Source of the DNA: JANWXR01 sp964608265
GTDB taxonomy: Bacteria; Chloroflexota; Anaerolineae; Anaerolineales; UBA6663
DNA length: 64,000 bases
Direction: 5' to 3'
NCBI GenBank assembly: GCA_964608265.1
Contig: CAZSNP010000016.1
Span: 14,664-78,663 of the forward strand
Shown here one piece after another: positions 17,522 to 25,048 of the stretch. The position numbers and the translations under genes are program-made. The notes under the pieces were generated by a model. It was given only the letters and a program-made list of their open reading frames with translations. It searched no databases and was not told the DNA's origin. The stretch's first letter is position 1, and every line of letters starts with the position of its first letter.

Positions 17522-18154
17522 TCAGTCGCGCGGACGAAAGAGGGCGCGCCATTCGGTGGCGACGACGACCGCCAGCCCGGCCAGGGTGAGTGGCCAGCCC
17601 CAGCCAATGGGCCACGGCGCACGCAGCAGCCCGGCGGCGACGGGCAGCAGCGACCACAGCGCCCACAGGCTGTAGCCGATACCGATGACCGCCAGCACGA
17701 TTTGCGCGAGGCTGCTCAACCAGTCCGGCGCGATGAAAGCCAGCCCGGTGCCGGCGACGACGGCGCAAGCGACAAAAAACTGAGCCTGAAATTCCGGGTC
17801 GCCGTACGCGGTGAGGAGGTACGGATAGTACGGGAAAACCGCTGCCACGCTCAAACCGGCGCAACCGAGCAAGACCCATCCCCACGCTGAATCCGGCCAG
17901 AGGGCGAGGGCCGGGCGGCGCTTGGCAATGCGCGATTGGGCTGAGGCCAGCGCGAACAGCAGCGCGAGGCATGCCGCGGGGATGAGGAACGACAACCGGT
18001 TGAACGGCACCTCGCCGAGTTGCACCGCCGGCATGAACGTCACCCACTCCGACAACTCGTAGGCGTTAAGTTGCAGCGCGACAGCCGGGAGCGCCAGCCA
18101 CGGCATCCAGTAGCCGAGGAGGGCGGCGAGGAGGGCAAAGTGTCGTGGACGCAT
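17522..18154 (-). CDS. Hypothetical multi-pass membrane protein
   Basis: 210 residues, with about six hydrophobic segments (near 5-28, 55-72, 90-110, 126-145, 150-175 and 180-205) and few charges. I do not recognise a family. An extracytoplasmic loop between the first two segments contains ELSEWVTFMPAVQLGEVPF. It lies 52 bp downstream of the ChlI-type ATPase gene on the same strand and converges with the dimethylargininase-like gene. Codon use matches its neighbours, so it is likely real. Confidence 0.7.
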   Translation of the reverse strand: MRPRHFALLAALLGYWMPWLALPAVALQLNAYELSEWVTFMPAVQLGEVPFNRLSFLIPAACLALLFALASAQSRIAKRRPALALWPDSAWGWVLLGCAGLSVAAVFPYYPYLLTAYGDPEFQAQFFVACAVVAGTGLAFIAPDWLSSLAQIVLAVIGIGYSLWALWSLLPVAAGLLRAPWPIGWGWPLTLAGLAVVVATEWRALFRPRD

Positions 18155-18206
18155 GAAGGAGGCCGGCGAGCAGGGTGCAAGAGAGCGGCATACCGCTCCC
18201 CTGCAT

Positions 18207-19349
18207 CTATTGCGGGATCAGGTCGTCCAACACCCGCTGTATCTCCTTCTCCTCCGTCCCCTGCGTCACGAAGTAGTCGGCCATGAAGGCGGAGCGGCGC
18301 AAGCGCACGGCCATCGGCGCGACGGCGCGCACATCGGCCAGGCCGGCTTCGGTGCGTCCGTCGGCGGCGGCCAGCGCGCGCGCGGCCTCGAACAGCGTGA
18401 TCTCGGCGCGGAGCGAATCGACCTCCATTGTGCGCACCATCTCCAGCCCGGCGTGTTCGGCGTCGGGGGTGAGGCTGACCTTTGGCAACAGATTCCGGGC
18501 CGTTTGAATCTCGTCGCGCATCGTGATGGTCTCAGCCGCGTATGCGGCCGACATGAGGCGGGCATTGGTGAAGTAGGCGCGCGTGCGACGGTAGGCCTCG
18601 AGCCGATCGTTTTGATCCTCCAGGCCATGCACGATCAACCGCAAGCCGAAGCGATCCATGATCTGCGGCCGGAGCCGTCCCTCTTCCGGATTCATCGAGC
18701 CGATGAGGACGAAACGCGAACGATACGTGGCTGAGAGCGGGCCGCGCCGCACCGTGTAGACTCCCTGCGCCGAAGCGTCGAGGATGGCGTCCACGATTTC
18801 ATCCGGCAGCAGATTGACCTCGTCGATGTATAACAGATTTTGGTCGGCGCGGGCCAGGATGCCGGGGCGGATTTGCATGCGGCGGTGCGCGGCGGACGCC
18901 TCGTCCAGCCCGCCGACCACATCTTCGATGCGGGCATTGAGCGGCAACTCCACCAGCTTGACGGGATCCACATACGTGAGCGGCTGCCCTTCGCCATACT
19001 TCTTCGCGCAATCGGGGCAGACGGCGTCGATGCCGCCGGTCTCGATGTCCTCGGGCAGGCAACCGTACTGGCACAGCGAGCGATTGACGAAGGGCAACAG
19101 GTCGGCCAGCGAACGCACGGCCGTGGTCTTGCCGGTGCCGCGCGGCCCGACGAGCAACACACCGCTGATGGACGGGTTGATGAGGGCCAGCAGCAGCGCC
19201 GTCTTCATCTCGCGCTGCCCGACGAGGGCGAGGAACGGGAAGCGCAGATCCTCGGCCAGACCCCGATCACCGGGCGTGACGGCGTCGAGGAAGCGTTTGC
19301 CGGAGACTTGCTCGACGAGCTGCTGCAGGGAGGAAAGTGGTTCGGGCAT
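18207..19349 (-). CDS. AAA+ ATPase, magnesium chelatase subunit I (ChlI/BchI) type
   Basis: A 380-residue AAA+ ATPase of the chelatase I group. Walker A is GPRGTGKTT (68-76) and Walker B is NLLYIDEVNLLPDEIVD; sensor and arginine-finger regions follow (VLIGSMNPEEGRLRPQIMDRFGL). Four cysteines (93, 97, 111, 114) occur in the insert between Walker A and the beta-hairpin, a common feature of non-photosynthetic ChlI-like proteins. Chelatase subunit I works with D (VWA) and H subunits to insert Mg or Co into tetrapyrroles, but neither partner is in this window. It could also be a MoxR-like chaperone ATPase. A 71-bp gap with a long inverted repeat separates it from the thioesterase gene. Confidence 0.88.
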   Translation of the reverse strand: MPEPLSSLQQLVEQVSGKRFLDAVTPGDRGLAEDLRFPFLALVGQREMKTALLLALINPSISGVLLVGPRGTGKTTAVRSLADLLPFVNRSLCQYGCLPEDIETGGIDAVCPDCAKKYGEGQPLTYVDPVKLVELPLNARIEDVVGGLDEASAAHRRMQIRPGILARADQNLLYIDEVNLLPDEIVDAILDASAQGVYTVRRGPLSATYRSRFVLIGSMNPEEGRLRPQIMDRFGLRLIVHGLEDQNDRLEAYRRTRAYFTNARLMSAAYAAETITMRDEIQTARNLLPKVSLTPDAEHAGLEMVRTMEVDSLRAEITLFEAARALAAADGRTEAGLADVRAVAPMAVRLRRSAFMADYFVTQGTEEKEIQRVLDDLIPQ

Positions 19350-19357
19350 TGGGTGGG

Positions 19358-19399
19358 CCGGGGAGCATGGGGCTGGGGAGCAACGCCCATGCTCCCCGG
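19358..19399 (-). terminator. Long inverted repeat between thioesterase and ATPase genes
   Basis: CCGGGGAGCATGGG (19358-19371) pairs perfectly with CCCATGCTCCCCGG (19386-19399) around 14 nt. It lies just past the thioesterase stop on the minus strand. There is no T-run, so it may be an attenuator, an mRNA-stabilising hairpin or a dispersed palindrome rather than an intrinsic terminator. Confidence 0.45.
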
Positions 19400-19420
19400 C
19401 ACCCCTACTCGCCGGCTGAT

Positions 19421-19897
19421 CTACGTCTGCGTCTTATGGCGTTGCGCCAGCCGATACGCCTGCCGCTCCCTGGCCGCCTCCCAGCGTTGGCGTTCGGCGT
19501 CGCTTTCGACGAGCAACGACGCGACCGGCGCCGGCTTGCCATGCTCATCCAGCGCGACGTAGACGAAGTAGGCGGTGTTGGTGTGCGTCGTCTCGCCGGT
19601 CAGCAGATTCTGCGCGCTCACCTCGATCTGCGTCTCGATGGATGTGCGCCCCACATACGTCAACTCCGCGTCGAGGGTGACCAGATCGCCGACTTGGATC
19701 GGCTCCTTGAACAACACCTGATCCACCGCGACGGTGACGACGGGCCGCTGGCTGTGGCGCATCGCCGCCGACGCGCCGGCCTCATCCATCAAACGCATAA
19801 TGTAACCGCCGTGTACGTTACCGAGCATGTTCGCCTCGGCGGGCGGCATGAGCAACGAGAGAGTGACGCGCGAGGCGCTGACGGGTTTAGCCTCCAT
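19421..19897 (-). CDS. Acyl-CoA thioesterase, hotdog fold (YciA-like)
   Basis: A 158-residue single hotdog-domain thioesterase. NMLGNVHGGYIMRLMDEAG holds the family's catalytic Asp on the central helix, followed by VTVAVDQVLFKEPIQVGD and the strand motif HTNTAYFVYVALDE. The C-terminal Arg/Glu-rich helix is usual in YciA/BACH-type enzymes, which hydrolyse acyl-CoA to free CoA and fatty acid and form hexamers. It is first of the minus-strand run followed by the ChlI-like ATPase and the membrane protein, though a strong inverted repeat lies between. Chain-length preference cannot be read from sequence. Confidence 0.92.
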   Translation of the reverse strand: MEAKPVSASRVTLSLLMPPAEANMLGNVHGGYIMRLMDEAGASAAMRHSQRPVVTVAVDQVLFKEPIQVGDLVTLDAELTYVGRTSIETQIEVSAQNLLTGETTHTNTAYFVYVALDEHGKPAPVASLLVESDAERQRWEAARERQAYRLAQRHKTQT

Positions 19898-19958
19898 AGC
19901 GAATGGCCGATAGTTTAACCGATGTGCTGGCGCTCAGCCATTGGCGATCGGCCGTCCG

Positions 19959-20327
19959 CTAGTCGAGGTCTTTGGCGTCGGGGTCGGCGTCGAGGGTGTG
20001 CAGGCGCTCGGGCATGTCCTCGAGCACATCCACCGTGTCGTGATTGAGTTCGGACATCATCGGCGCCAGCGGCGCGTGCGGGGGCAGGGTGATCCGGACC
20101 GGGGGCCGGGCCGGCGGGGTGCGGCGCGGGCGGATGTCGTCCCAGGCGCGTTTGGCGAGCACGCGCATGTCGCGGCTGAGCACGCCGACGTACGCGCCGC
20201 TGACCGAGTACACGTTGCAGTCCTCATCCACCCAGCCAATCCACTCCCCCAATTCATTGTACAGATAATGATCCACCAGCATGCCGGCCCAATGGCCGCG
20301 CGTCGTATACAGTGGGGTCTGTGCCAT
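19959..20327 (-). CDS. Small hypothetical protein with Gly/aromatic beta-strand repeats
   Basis: 122 residues. The first 60 show a repeating pattern of aromatic/Gly strands (PLYTTRGHWAGM, YLYNELGEWIGWV, NVYSVSGAYVGVL), resembling the spacing of 4-fold beta-flower-type domains; this similarity is by eye only. The remainder is a Pro/Arg-rich segment and an acidic tail. I start it at MAQTPLY (20327) because TATAAT lies 7 nt upstream, which would make the mRNA leaderless; ATGs at 20336 and 20345 would lie inside the promoter. Function unknown. Confidence 0.65.
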   Translation of the reverse strand: MAQTPLYTTRGHWAGMLVDHYLYNELGEWIGWVDEDCNVYSVSGAYVGVLSRDMRVLAKRAWDDIRPRRTPPARPPVRITLPPHAPLAPMMSELNHDTVDVLEDMPERLHTLDADPDAKDLD

Positions 20328-20334
20328 GCCTCGC

Positions 20335-20340
20335 ATTATA
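20335..20340 (-). promoter_or_regulatory. TATAAT box abutting a start codon (leaderless candidate)
   Basis: On the minus strand TATAAT (20340-20335) is followed by 7 nt and then the ATG at 20327. Transcription would begin at or next to the ATG. No Shine-Dalgarno sequence fits in the gap. Confidence 0.55.
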
Positions 20341-20405
20341 AGCACCCCGCGTGATGAACGGCGTGAAGATTAGGTTGGACTCAGTTTGCGAGCGGGTGGC
20401 GCGGG

Positions 20406-21560
20406 CTAAAGGCCGGCGGCGACGCGCCGATAAGCCTCGAGCAGGTGCTGGGCCGACGCGTGCCAGGTGAACCCCGCCGCGCGCCGGAAACCGCGGGCGA
20501 TGAGGTCGGCGCGCGCGCCGTCGTCGGTGAGGGCGCGGTGGAGCGCCGCGGCCAGAGCGCGCACATCCGTGGGGGAAACGAGAAGGGCGGCGTCGCCCGC
20601 CACCTCGGGCAGGCAGGCGGCGGTGGACGTGACCACCGGTGTGCCGCAGGCCATCGCCTCGAGCAGCGGCAGCCCGAAGCCCTCGTACAGCGAAGGGTAG
20701 GCGACGACCCGCGCCGCCGAGTACAGCGCGGGCAGATCGGCCTCCGCCACAAAGCCGGGGAAGAGCACGCGGCCAGCCAGCTTCAGCCGTTCGACCTCGG
20801 CGAAGATCGAATCAAACAGCCAACCCCTGCCGCCGGCGATGACCAACTTCACCTCGGCGATTTGCGCGGACAGATCGGCGAAGGCTTGCATGAGGCGGAC
20901 GAGGTTTTTGCGTGGCTGTAACGTGCTGACCGAGAGGATGAATGGCTCCGCGCCGAGGCGATACCGGGCGCGCACGGCGGCCAGCCGCGCCGGGTCGGTC
21001 ACCGGATAGAACGTGGCCTCCACGCCGGGGTAGAGCACGGTCACCTTCGCGGCCGGTGTCCGGTACAGCTCAATCAAGTCGTCCTTCGTGGCCTGTGAGT
21101 CGGCGAGGATGTGATCGGCGCGGGCGACTGAGCGCGGGACGACGGTGTTGAGGTAACTCAGCAGCGTCGGCGCAGCCGAGCCGGGATCGCGCACGAAGGA
21201 CAGATCGTGCACGGTCAGCAGCGTGCGCGTGCGGCCCGCGACGGGCGGCAATGTGAAGTCGGGCGAATGAAAGACATCCAGCGGGCCGGTGATCGTCTGC
21301 ACCGGCAGCGGCAGCCGGGCGCGGTGCCAGATGCGCGCCAGCCAGATATCGTGAAAGGGCAGGGCTCTGAGGCGGAAATTGGCTGGCAGCGGATTGGGTA
21401 ACGGATGTAACGGAGGCCGGGCTGCGTAGAAGAGGCGGTAGTGATTGTGGTGATCAGCGGCGCTCAATGCGCGCAGCAACTCGCGCGTGTAGCGGCCGAT
21501 GCCCGCGCCCTGCGCCACCGCCGAGGTCACGTCAATGCCGATGCGCAATCCGCCGTGCAC
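20406..21560 (-). CDS. Glycosyltransferase family 4 (GT-B, WecH/mannosyltransferase-like)
   Basis: A 384-residue GT-B retaining glycosyltransferase. The N-terminal Rossmann half starts IGIDVTSAVAQGAGIGRYTREL, followed by LLTVHDLSFVRDP and ADHILADSQATKDDL. The C-terminal nucleotide-sugar half shows ILSVSTLQPRKNLVRLMQAF, LVIAGGRGWL and the E(x7)E-type motif SLYEGFGLPLLEAMACGTPVV. GT4 enzymes of this type usually transfer mannose, glucose or related sugars from NDP-sugars to lipid-linked glycans on the cytoplasmic face. It is the last gene of the minus-strand glycan block that also has GtrA, O-antigen ligase and a UDP-sugar-modifying SDR. Confidence 0.93.
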   Translation of the reverse strand: MHGGLRIGIDVTSAVAQGAGIGRYTRELLRALSAADHHNHYRLFYAARPPLHPLPNPLPANFRLRALPFHDIWLARIWHRARLPLPVQTITGPLDVFHSPDFTLPPVAGRTRTLLTVHDLSFVRDPGSAAPTLLSYLNTVVPRSVARADHILADSQATKDDLIELYRTPAAKVTVLYPGVEATFYPVTDPARLAAVRARYRLGAEPFILSVSTLQPRKNLVRLMQAFADLSAQIAEVKLVIAGGRGWLFDSIFAEVERLKLAGRVLFPGFVAEADLPALYSAARVVAYPSLYEGFGLPLLEAMACGTPVVTSTAACLPEVAGDAALLVSPTDVRALAAALHRALTDDGARADLIARGFRRAAGFTWHASAQHLLEAYRRVAAGL

Positions 21561-21618
21561 AGAATCTTTCGCCCCGGGCGCCGGGGTGGCCGCGTGGACC
21601 GGGCGTGCCGTGTGAAGG

Positions 21619-22023
21619 CTAGCCTTCAGTCACCGGGGGCGCTTTGGGGCCGAGCGCGCGCCGCACGTGGTCAATCAGCGTCTTCGAGTTGATGGGCTTG
21701 GTGAGGAAGGCATCCGCCCCGGCCGATTGGCTTTCCATCCGCGTCTTCTGGTCGGCCTTGGCGGTGAGGATGACGACGGGGAGGTTCTTGATGATTTCGC
21801 TGGAGCGCACTTTGCGCAGGATGGTGAAGCCGTTGATGTCGGGCATCATCAGGTCGAGCAGGATCAAATCCGGCGTGCGGCCCTCCAGCCATTCCAGCGC
21901 TTCCTGGCCCGACAACACCGAATGAGCTTCGAAGCCGGCGTGCGACAACATCATCCGCATGATGTTCGCCAGGTCGGGATCGTCGTCTACGATGAGGATG
22001 GTGGGTTTAGTGTCGGCCGACAT
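21619..22023 (-). CDS. Single-domain response regulator (CheY-like receiver)
   Basis: 134 residues, essentially one receiver domain. Acidic pocket Asp-Asp-Asp is in ILIVDDDPDL, the phospho-acceptor Asp in LILLDLMMPDING, the conserved Thr in VVILTAKAD and the Lys in FLTKPIN. No output domain. Its start overlaps the end of the GtrA gene by 17 nt, so it is co-translated within the glycan block. The partner kinase is not adjacent; the window's large HisKA-like protein is 12 kb away and lacks the phospho-acceptor His. It could signal by protein contact with a GT or polymerase, which is speculation. Confidence 0.92.
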   Translation of the reverse strand: MSADTKPTILIVDDDPDLANIMRMMLSHAGFEAHSVLSGQEALEWLEGRTPDLILLDLMMPDINGFTILRKVRSSEIIKNLPVVILTAKADQKTRMESQSAGADAFLTKPINSKTLIDHVRRALGPKAPPVTEG

Positions 22024-22573
22024 CGCGATAGGTCCAGTAGCGGTTGACGAAAAAGTTCCAGAACAGCAGCGCGCCCACCCGAGTCATGAGCGCGAGGTTT
22101 CCAGCGACGTTGAATTGTAATGCGGCGAGGGCCGTCGCGCCAATCAGACCGCGCCAAATCCCCAACGCAATCGAAAACACCGGCGCGCCGATGAGCAGGC
22201 CGGCCACGCTCACAATCGCGAACTTCGTGAGCTTTTTGGCCTGATTAGCTTCCCTGGCTTCGGGATAAATCCACATATAGTTCCACAGGAAGTTGCTGAG
22301 GACAGCCAGACAAAACGAAAACGATTGCTCGATGACTTCGGGATGGCCGGTGAAGTAAGCGCCGATCTGCGGCAAACCGGCGGGCAGGAGATTCAGCGCC
22401 ACCCACGGGCCGATGAACAGCGCGTGCATGAGGTTGAAACTGCCGAGGTCAACGGCGAAGCCAACAGCGCCGACCATCAAGAACTTGATGAAGCGCTTGC
22501 GTTCTTTGGGCTGACTACGCGCCAGGGTGACGATACGGGTCAACGGCTTTGTCTCCGCCAGCGATGATAGCAT
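22007..22573 (-). CDS. GtrA family membrane protein
   Basis: 188 residues from the ATG at 22573 (an upstream in-frame ATG at 22597 is less likely). The GtrA signature FIKFLMVGAVGFAVDLGSFN opens the first TM; three more TMs follow, with SNFLWNYMWIYPE and the terminal WNFFVNRYWTYRD typical of the family. GtrA proteins are linked to flipping or handling of lipid-linked monosaccharides for surface glycans. An N-terminal basic segment (RSQPKERKR) is cytoplasmic. The start overlaps the O-antigen ligase gene by 59 nt, and the end overlaps the response regulator gene. Confidence 0.9.
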   Translation of the reverse strand: MLSSLAETKPLTRIVTLARSQPKERKRFIKFLMVGAVGFAVDLGSFNLMHALFIGPWVALNLLPAGLPQIGAYFTGHPEVIEQSFSFCLAVLSNFLWNYMWIYPEAREANQAKKLTKFAIVSVAGLLIGAPVFSIALGIWRGLIGATALAALQFNVAGNLALMTRVGALLFWNFFVNRYWTYRDVGRH

Positions 22574-23966
22574 GAAGGACTCCGAGCCACGCGCCAAGCA
22601 ATAAATCGGTGTTGTTGACGTGCAGGTTGTCTACCAGATGATGCGTGAGCAAGTGCGCCCACACGCCCAACAACCCCAGCGCCAACCCGCGCCGCACACC
22701 CTCCGACCGGCGGAGGGTGCGAAACGTAAGGATAACGACCCACAGCCACAAACCCCCATAGGCGGCTAGTCCTACCAGCCCGGTCTCGGCCCACATGTGC
22801 AGGTAGATATTGTGGGCGTGCCCGAGCGCGTTTGGCCAGTTGATCAGGCGATACTGTTCGTACGCGCCCACGTAGTTTCCCAGCCCCACGCCCCACCACG
22901 GGTTGGCCTCGATCATGTTTTGCGCGGCCTGCCAGTGCGCCAGCCGCTCCACCAGCGCGAAGTTCGCATCGTTGATGTTGATCCCGCGCACATCGCTGAC
23001 ATTGATGAAGTCGGTGATGTTGGCCAGCCGGGCGGTGACACTGGCCGGGAGCAGGCCGGTTGCCGCGAGGGCAGCCACCGCGCCGATGACGCCGAGCACC
23101 AGCCCGGCCCCCAGCCACAGCCGCCGGGGCAGACACATCGCCAGCACAATGATGGCCGCGCCGACCCCCAGCCACGCGCCGCGCGAAGCCGAGACGTAAA
23201 TCGCGATGACGAGCAAGCCCGCCAGAAACAAGTAGCAGGCAGCAAGCAGCAGATTCCGCCAGCGATGCCGCTCCTGAAAGGCAATGCTCAGGTGGGCCAG
23301 GGCCAACCCGGCGGCCACCGGCCAGATCAACCCGAGGAAACCGCCGAAGGGATTGGGTTGCTCGAATGAGCCGTAAGCGCGGAAGAGGCCCTCGGCGACC
23401 TCGAAGCTCTCCGGGCCGGCGCCACGCCAGCGCCACTGCCACAGCCCCACGCCCGCCTGCAACACGCCCGAGAGCAGGATCGCGCCGATGACCCACCGCA
23501 ACCGGCCACGCTTTGCTTCGGAATATGTGATGATGAGGACGAAGGCGACCTCGATCCACTTGATGACTTCATTGAGTCCATCGCGCCATGCAGCGGCCTG
23601 AAAGAGCGACAGCGCGCCCGCCCCGATCCACACAGACAAGGGAAAAAGCAACTGAAGTTTAGGGAGGGTGATTTCACGCCGCAACGCGCCGCGCAGCAGC
23701 CAGCCGGCCAGGGCCAGCGCGAAAAAAATCTGGCCGAAGTCGTAGAGCGGGCCGACGCGCCCGGTCGCGGCCAGGTAAGCGCGCGTCGGCCCCAGCACAA
23801 TCGCCGCGCCGAGGCCGATGGCCGGTTCCCGGATCGAAAGGGCCACCACCGCGCCGCCCACGATGAGCACGGCGCTGTATTCGATTGGCAGAAATGCGAT
23901 GAGCAGGCTGCCAGGGAGTGCGGCTGCCAGGAGGTAATTGGCGATTGGTAATTGCGCCCGCGTCAC
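22515..23966 (-). CDS. O-antigen ligase / Wzy family membrane protein
   Basis: A 483-residue multi-pass protein with about 12 TMs. The Wzy_C/O-antigen-ligase region is recognisable: SASRGAWLGVGAAII, the large extracytoplasmic loop with NPWWGVGLGNYVGAYEQY, and GHAHNIYLHMWAETGLVGLAAYG. Such proteins ligate or polymerise undecaprenyl-linked glycans outside the membrane. It overlaps the GtrA gene downstream, and the SDR gene lies 44 bp upstream on the same strand. Together with the fusion protein at 25049-28063 it is one of two O-antigen-ligase modules in this block, which suggests two distinct transfer steps. Confidence 0.88.
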   Translation of the reverse strand: MTRAQLPIANYLLAAALPGSLLIAFLPIEYSAVLIVGGAVVALSIREPAIGLGAAIVLGPTRAYLAATGRVGPLYDFGQIFFALALAGWLLRGALRREITLPKLQLLFPLSVWIGAGALSLFQAAAWRDGLNEVIKWIEVAFVLIITYSEAKRGRLRWVIGAILLSGVLQAGVGLWQWRWRGAGPESFEVAEGLFRAYGSFEQPNPFGGFLGLIWPVAAGLALAHLSIAFQERHRWRNLLLAACYLFLAGLLVIAIYVSASRGAWLGVGAAIIVLAMCLPRRLWLGAGLVLGVIGAVAALAATGLLPASVTARLANITDFINVSDVRGININDANFALVERLAHWQAAQNMIEANPWWGVGLGNYVGAYEQYRLINWPNALGHAHNIYLHMWAETGLVGLAAYGGLWLWVVILTFRTLRRSEGVRRGLALGLLGVWAHLLTHHLVDNLHVNNTDLLLGAWLGVLHAIIAGGDKAVDPYRHPGA

Positions 23967-24010
23967 GCTCGCACCCTATCTTCAATCTGCCAGTAACCCG
24001 TAACCAGGAA

Positions 24011-24967
24011 CTATCTCCCTATGACCCCACGGAAGTATTCGATCGTCGTCGTAAGCCCGTCTTCGAGTTCGATCTTCGGCTCCCAGCCGAGCACGGCCCT
24101 GGCCTTGGAGATATCGGGGCGGCGTTGCTGCGGGTCGCCCGGGGTGCGGCCCTCGCCGACGAAGCGCAGCCCGCCGGGGTTGCCGGTGATGGTGTTGACG
24201 ATCTCGGCGAACTCGCGGATGCTCATCTCGCGCGGGTTGCCGATGTTGGTCGGCAGGGTCTCGTTGGACATCAGCAGACGATAGATGCCCTCGACCAGAT
24301 CAGACACGTAGCAGAAGCTGCGCGTCTGGGTGCCGTCGCCGTACACGGTGAGCGGCTCGCCGCGCAGCGCCTGCCCGACGAAGTTTGGCACCACCCGCCC
24401 ATCATCCAACTGCATACGCGGGCCATACGTGTTGAAGATGCGGACGATGCGCGTATCCACGCCGTGCGTGCGATGGTACGCCATGGTCAGCGCCTCGGCG
24501 AAGCGTTTGGCCTCGTCGTACACCGAGCGCGGCCCGACCGGGTCGACGTGCCCCCAGTACGTTTCCTTCTGCGGATGTTCGAGCGGGTCGCCGTACACCT
24601 CCGAGGTCGAGGCGAGCATGAAGCGCGCGCCCTTGGCCTTGGCGACCCCGAGCGCGTTCAGCGTGCCAAGCGCGCCAACCTTGAGCGTTTGGATGGGCAG
24701 TTGCAGGTAACCGGTCGGCGCGGTTTTGCTCGGGCTGGCCGGCGAGGCCCAGTGCATCACCACCTCAATCGGCCCGTCAATGTAAATGTGCTCGGAGACG
24801 TTGTGCTTGATGAAGCGAAAGTCATCGCGGCCGGCGAGGTGCTGGATGTTGCGGGTGCTGCCGGTGATGAGGTTGTCCATCGCGATGACGCTGTGGCCCT
24901 CGGCCAGAAGCCGATCGCACAAGTGCGACCCGATGAAACCCGCCCCGCCGGTGATGAGGATGCGCAT
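24011..24967 (-). CDS. UDP-glucuronate decarboxylase-like SDR epimerase/dehydratase
   Basis: A 318-residue extended SDR. The N-terminal NAD motif is GGAGFIGSHL, followed by the TSEVYGDPLEHPQ segment and the catalytic Tyr/Lys in SVYDEAKRFAEAL. RIFNTYGPRMQLDDGRVVPNF and YGDGTQTRSFCYVSDLV closely match UDP-xylose synthase (UDP-glucuronate decarboxylase) rather than GalE. The product would be UDP-xylose, or a related UDP-4-keto sugar, for the neighbouring glycosyltransferases. The frame is open upstream to 25009, but the start is MRILITGG, since the extra residues lie in the terminator of the preceding gene. Substrate assignment is probable, not certain. Confidence 0.9.
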   Translation of the reverse strand: MRILITGGAGFIGSHLCDRLLAEGHSVIAMDNLITGSTRNIQHLAGRDDFRFIKHNVSEHIYIDGPIEVVMHWASPASPSKTAPTGYLQLPIQTLKVGALGTLNALGVAKAKGARFMLASTSEVYGDPLEHPQKETYWGHVDPVGPRSVYDEAKRFAEALTMAYHRTHGVDTRIVRIFNTYGPRMQLDDGRVVPNFVGQALRGEPLTVYGDGTQTRSFCYVSDLVEGIYRLLMSNETLPTNIGNPREMSIREFAEIVNTITGNPGGLRFVGEGRTPGDPQQRRPDISKARAVLGWEPKIELEDGLTTTIEYFRGVIGR

Positions 24968-24990
24968 GGGAAACCCTTCGTCTTTTGAAT

Positions 24991-25024
24991 AGACCTTCGG
25001 GGTTTCCAAAAACCCCGAAGGTCT
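24991..25024 (-). terminator. Stem-loop between the fusion gene and the SDR gene
   Basis: AGACCTTCGGGGTTT (24991-25005) and AAACCCCGAAGGTCT (25010-25024) form a perfect 15-bp stem with a CCAA loop, 24 bp past the stop of the fusion gene on the minus strand. It probably ends or attenuates that transcript. The outer string GAAGGTCTTCGAA recurs, in reversed context, in the hairpin at 5328-5359. Confidence 0.65.
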
Positions 25025-25048
25025 TCGAACGCAAACGCCGCGATTCTA

